Origin: Takakia lepidozioides
Taxonomy: Eukaryota; Streptophyta; Takakiopsida; Takakiales; Takakiaceae
NCBI GenBank assembly: GCA_030704615.1
Contig: CM060732.1
Coordinates: 6,202,001 to 6,266,000 of the forward strand
Direction: 5' to 3'
Length of the DNA stretch: 64,000 nucleotides
Below, piece after piece: positions 63,271 through 64,000 of the stretch (position 1 is its first letter; each line of letters starts with the position of its first letter). The notes below the pieces were generated by a model. The model was given only the letters and a program-made list of their open reading frames with translations. It searched no databases and was not told where the DNA came from. The position numbers were made by a program, and so were the translations under genes.

Positions 63271-64000
63271 TACTGTACTATATGTCATTCCAGAGACTGT
63301 CATTGTTGGTCCATGTGTTTTACAACAATGCTATCAATATAAGACTTCTGGTTCGCATTGGAAGCTCAATCCCTGTAAGTTCATTGTGTGTGAAGCTCAA
63401 ACTTGTGATTTGAAGGATCTTGTAGCCAAGTTCATTCAACCGGAAAGGAAAAATTCTGAAAGCTCCCAAATTTGATGTGGGCAAGCTTATGGAGGTAAGA
63501 CTTAGCTTCCTTCCTCTAATGTAAGTGTTGGATAAGTTTCATTTAGTGTCGACCTTCACTGCATATATTGGCTCTTTTCTTGGCTGGTTTCATATTTTCT
63601 TGGCTGGTATGTTGTTGGTTGGCTTCTTTCATTTCACGTGTGTAGTGGAAGGGGAGAAGTACTTTCCTAAGTTCTGCTGCAACAATGTCTTTTTCCAGCC
63701 TAGATGTTTTCGATGGATACAAATTGAAGTGCTTTGAATGTTGCTGCAATACTATAATAAAGTGGAGGGTGCTGAATGCAGTTGGCCTTGCTTCGTGCAG
63801 GCATAATCCAGGGAAATGTGGACATAGCTGAAACCCCAAGATAGCATTTCCAGAGGACAGTGTGGATGGCCTCACAATCCAGCATGCAAAATCCATGACA
63901 ATGTGGAGATGGCTGAATGGGCAAACAGGTTAAGTGGCGAACAAGCCACGTCACTGGTACATAGTTGCATGCTTACATAGTACATAAAAGTGTACTATAT
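63271..64000. other. Unassigned sequence to window end
   Basis: A possible small exon (HWKLNPCKFIVCEAQTCDLK, DLVAKFIQPERK; about 63,350-63,475) has no recognised homologue. The rest is AT-rich with short frames only. Confidence 0.25.

Overview
This window is almost entirely nested transposable elements of a large, repeat-rich eukaryotic genome. Spliceosomal introns, pentatricopeptide-repeat (PPR) remnants, plant-type CACTA (TNP2) and Mutator-like (MULE) elements and plant-type Ty3/gypsy elements point to the streptophyte/land-plant lineage. A charophyte alga or an early land plant is my best guess, but the species is inferred. No clearly intact host gene was found. Nearly every reading frame carries stops or frameshifts, which could be decay, residual long-read indels, or both.

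Layout. (1) 1-4.4 kb: PPR remnants, an unrecognised minus-strand reading frame and a low-copy repeat family ('R'). (2) 4.45-4.92 kb: the end of a CACTA element. (3) 4.92-32.55 kb: a plus-strand Ty3/gypsy element with gag, protease, RT, RNase H, integrase and a long coiled-coil ORF after pol. Its gag zinc knuckle is split at 7.60/22.83 kb by (4) a second, minus-strand Ty3/gypsy element flanked by a 4-bp AAGG duplication. That element reads gag - protease - cytosine-C5 DNA methyltransferase - RT - RNase H - integrase - PHD finger. Its methyltransferase is itself split by a 4.3-kb composite insert (12.57-16.86 kb) made of pieces of a gypsy extra ORF, a CACTA transposase and a MULE.

(5) 32.55-34.37 kb: a LINE scrap, GC-rich hairpin DNA and part of an R repeat. 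(6) 34,371-62,887: a giant MULE with terminal inverted repeats and a perfect 9-bp target duplication (GTGGTTTGG), inserted in the R repeat. It has two divergent genes. On the right is a plus-strand MULE transposase (GCM/WRKY-type zinc finger, transposase core, SWIM finger). On the left is a minus-strand intron-containing gene combining a ParB-like segment (DGNHR) with a permuted, beta-class-like amino-methyltransferase fold (motif IV before motif I). Three arrays built on AAATTCGGCGCC palindromes lie inside the MULE. (7) 40,371-55,012: a 14.6-kb CACTA element with 19-bp terminal inverted repeats and a 3-bp CTT duplication, inserted in frame into the first coding exon of the ParB-methyltransferase gene. 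It carries TNP2, DUF4218, DUF4216 and TNPA-like pieces, a captured HAD/FCP1-like phosphatase and a LINE fragment. (8) 62.9-64 kb: the rest of the R repeat and unassigned sequence.

Main result: two unrelated element classes in one window each encode a DNA-methyltransferase-like protein. Gypsy-borne cytosine methyltransferases have been reported in Klebsormidium and Symbiodinium. I know of no description of a MULE carrying a ParB-like/beta-class methyltransferase gene together with arrays of perfect palindromes.
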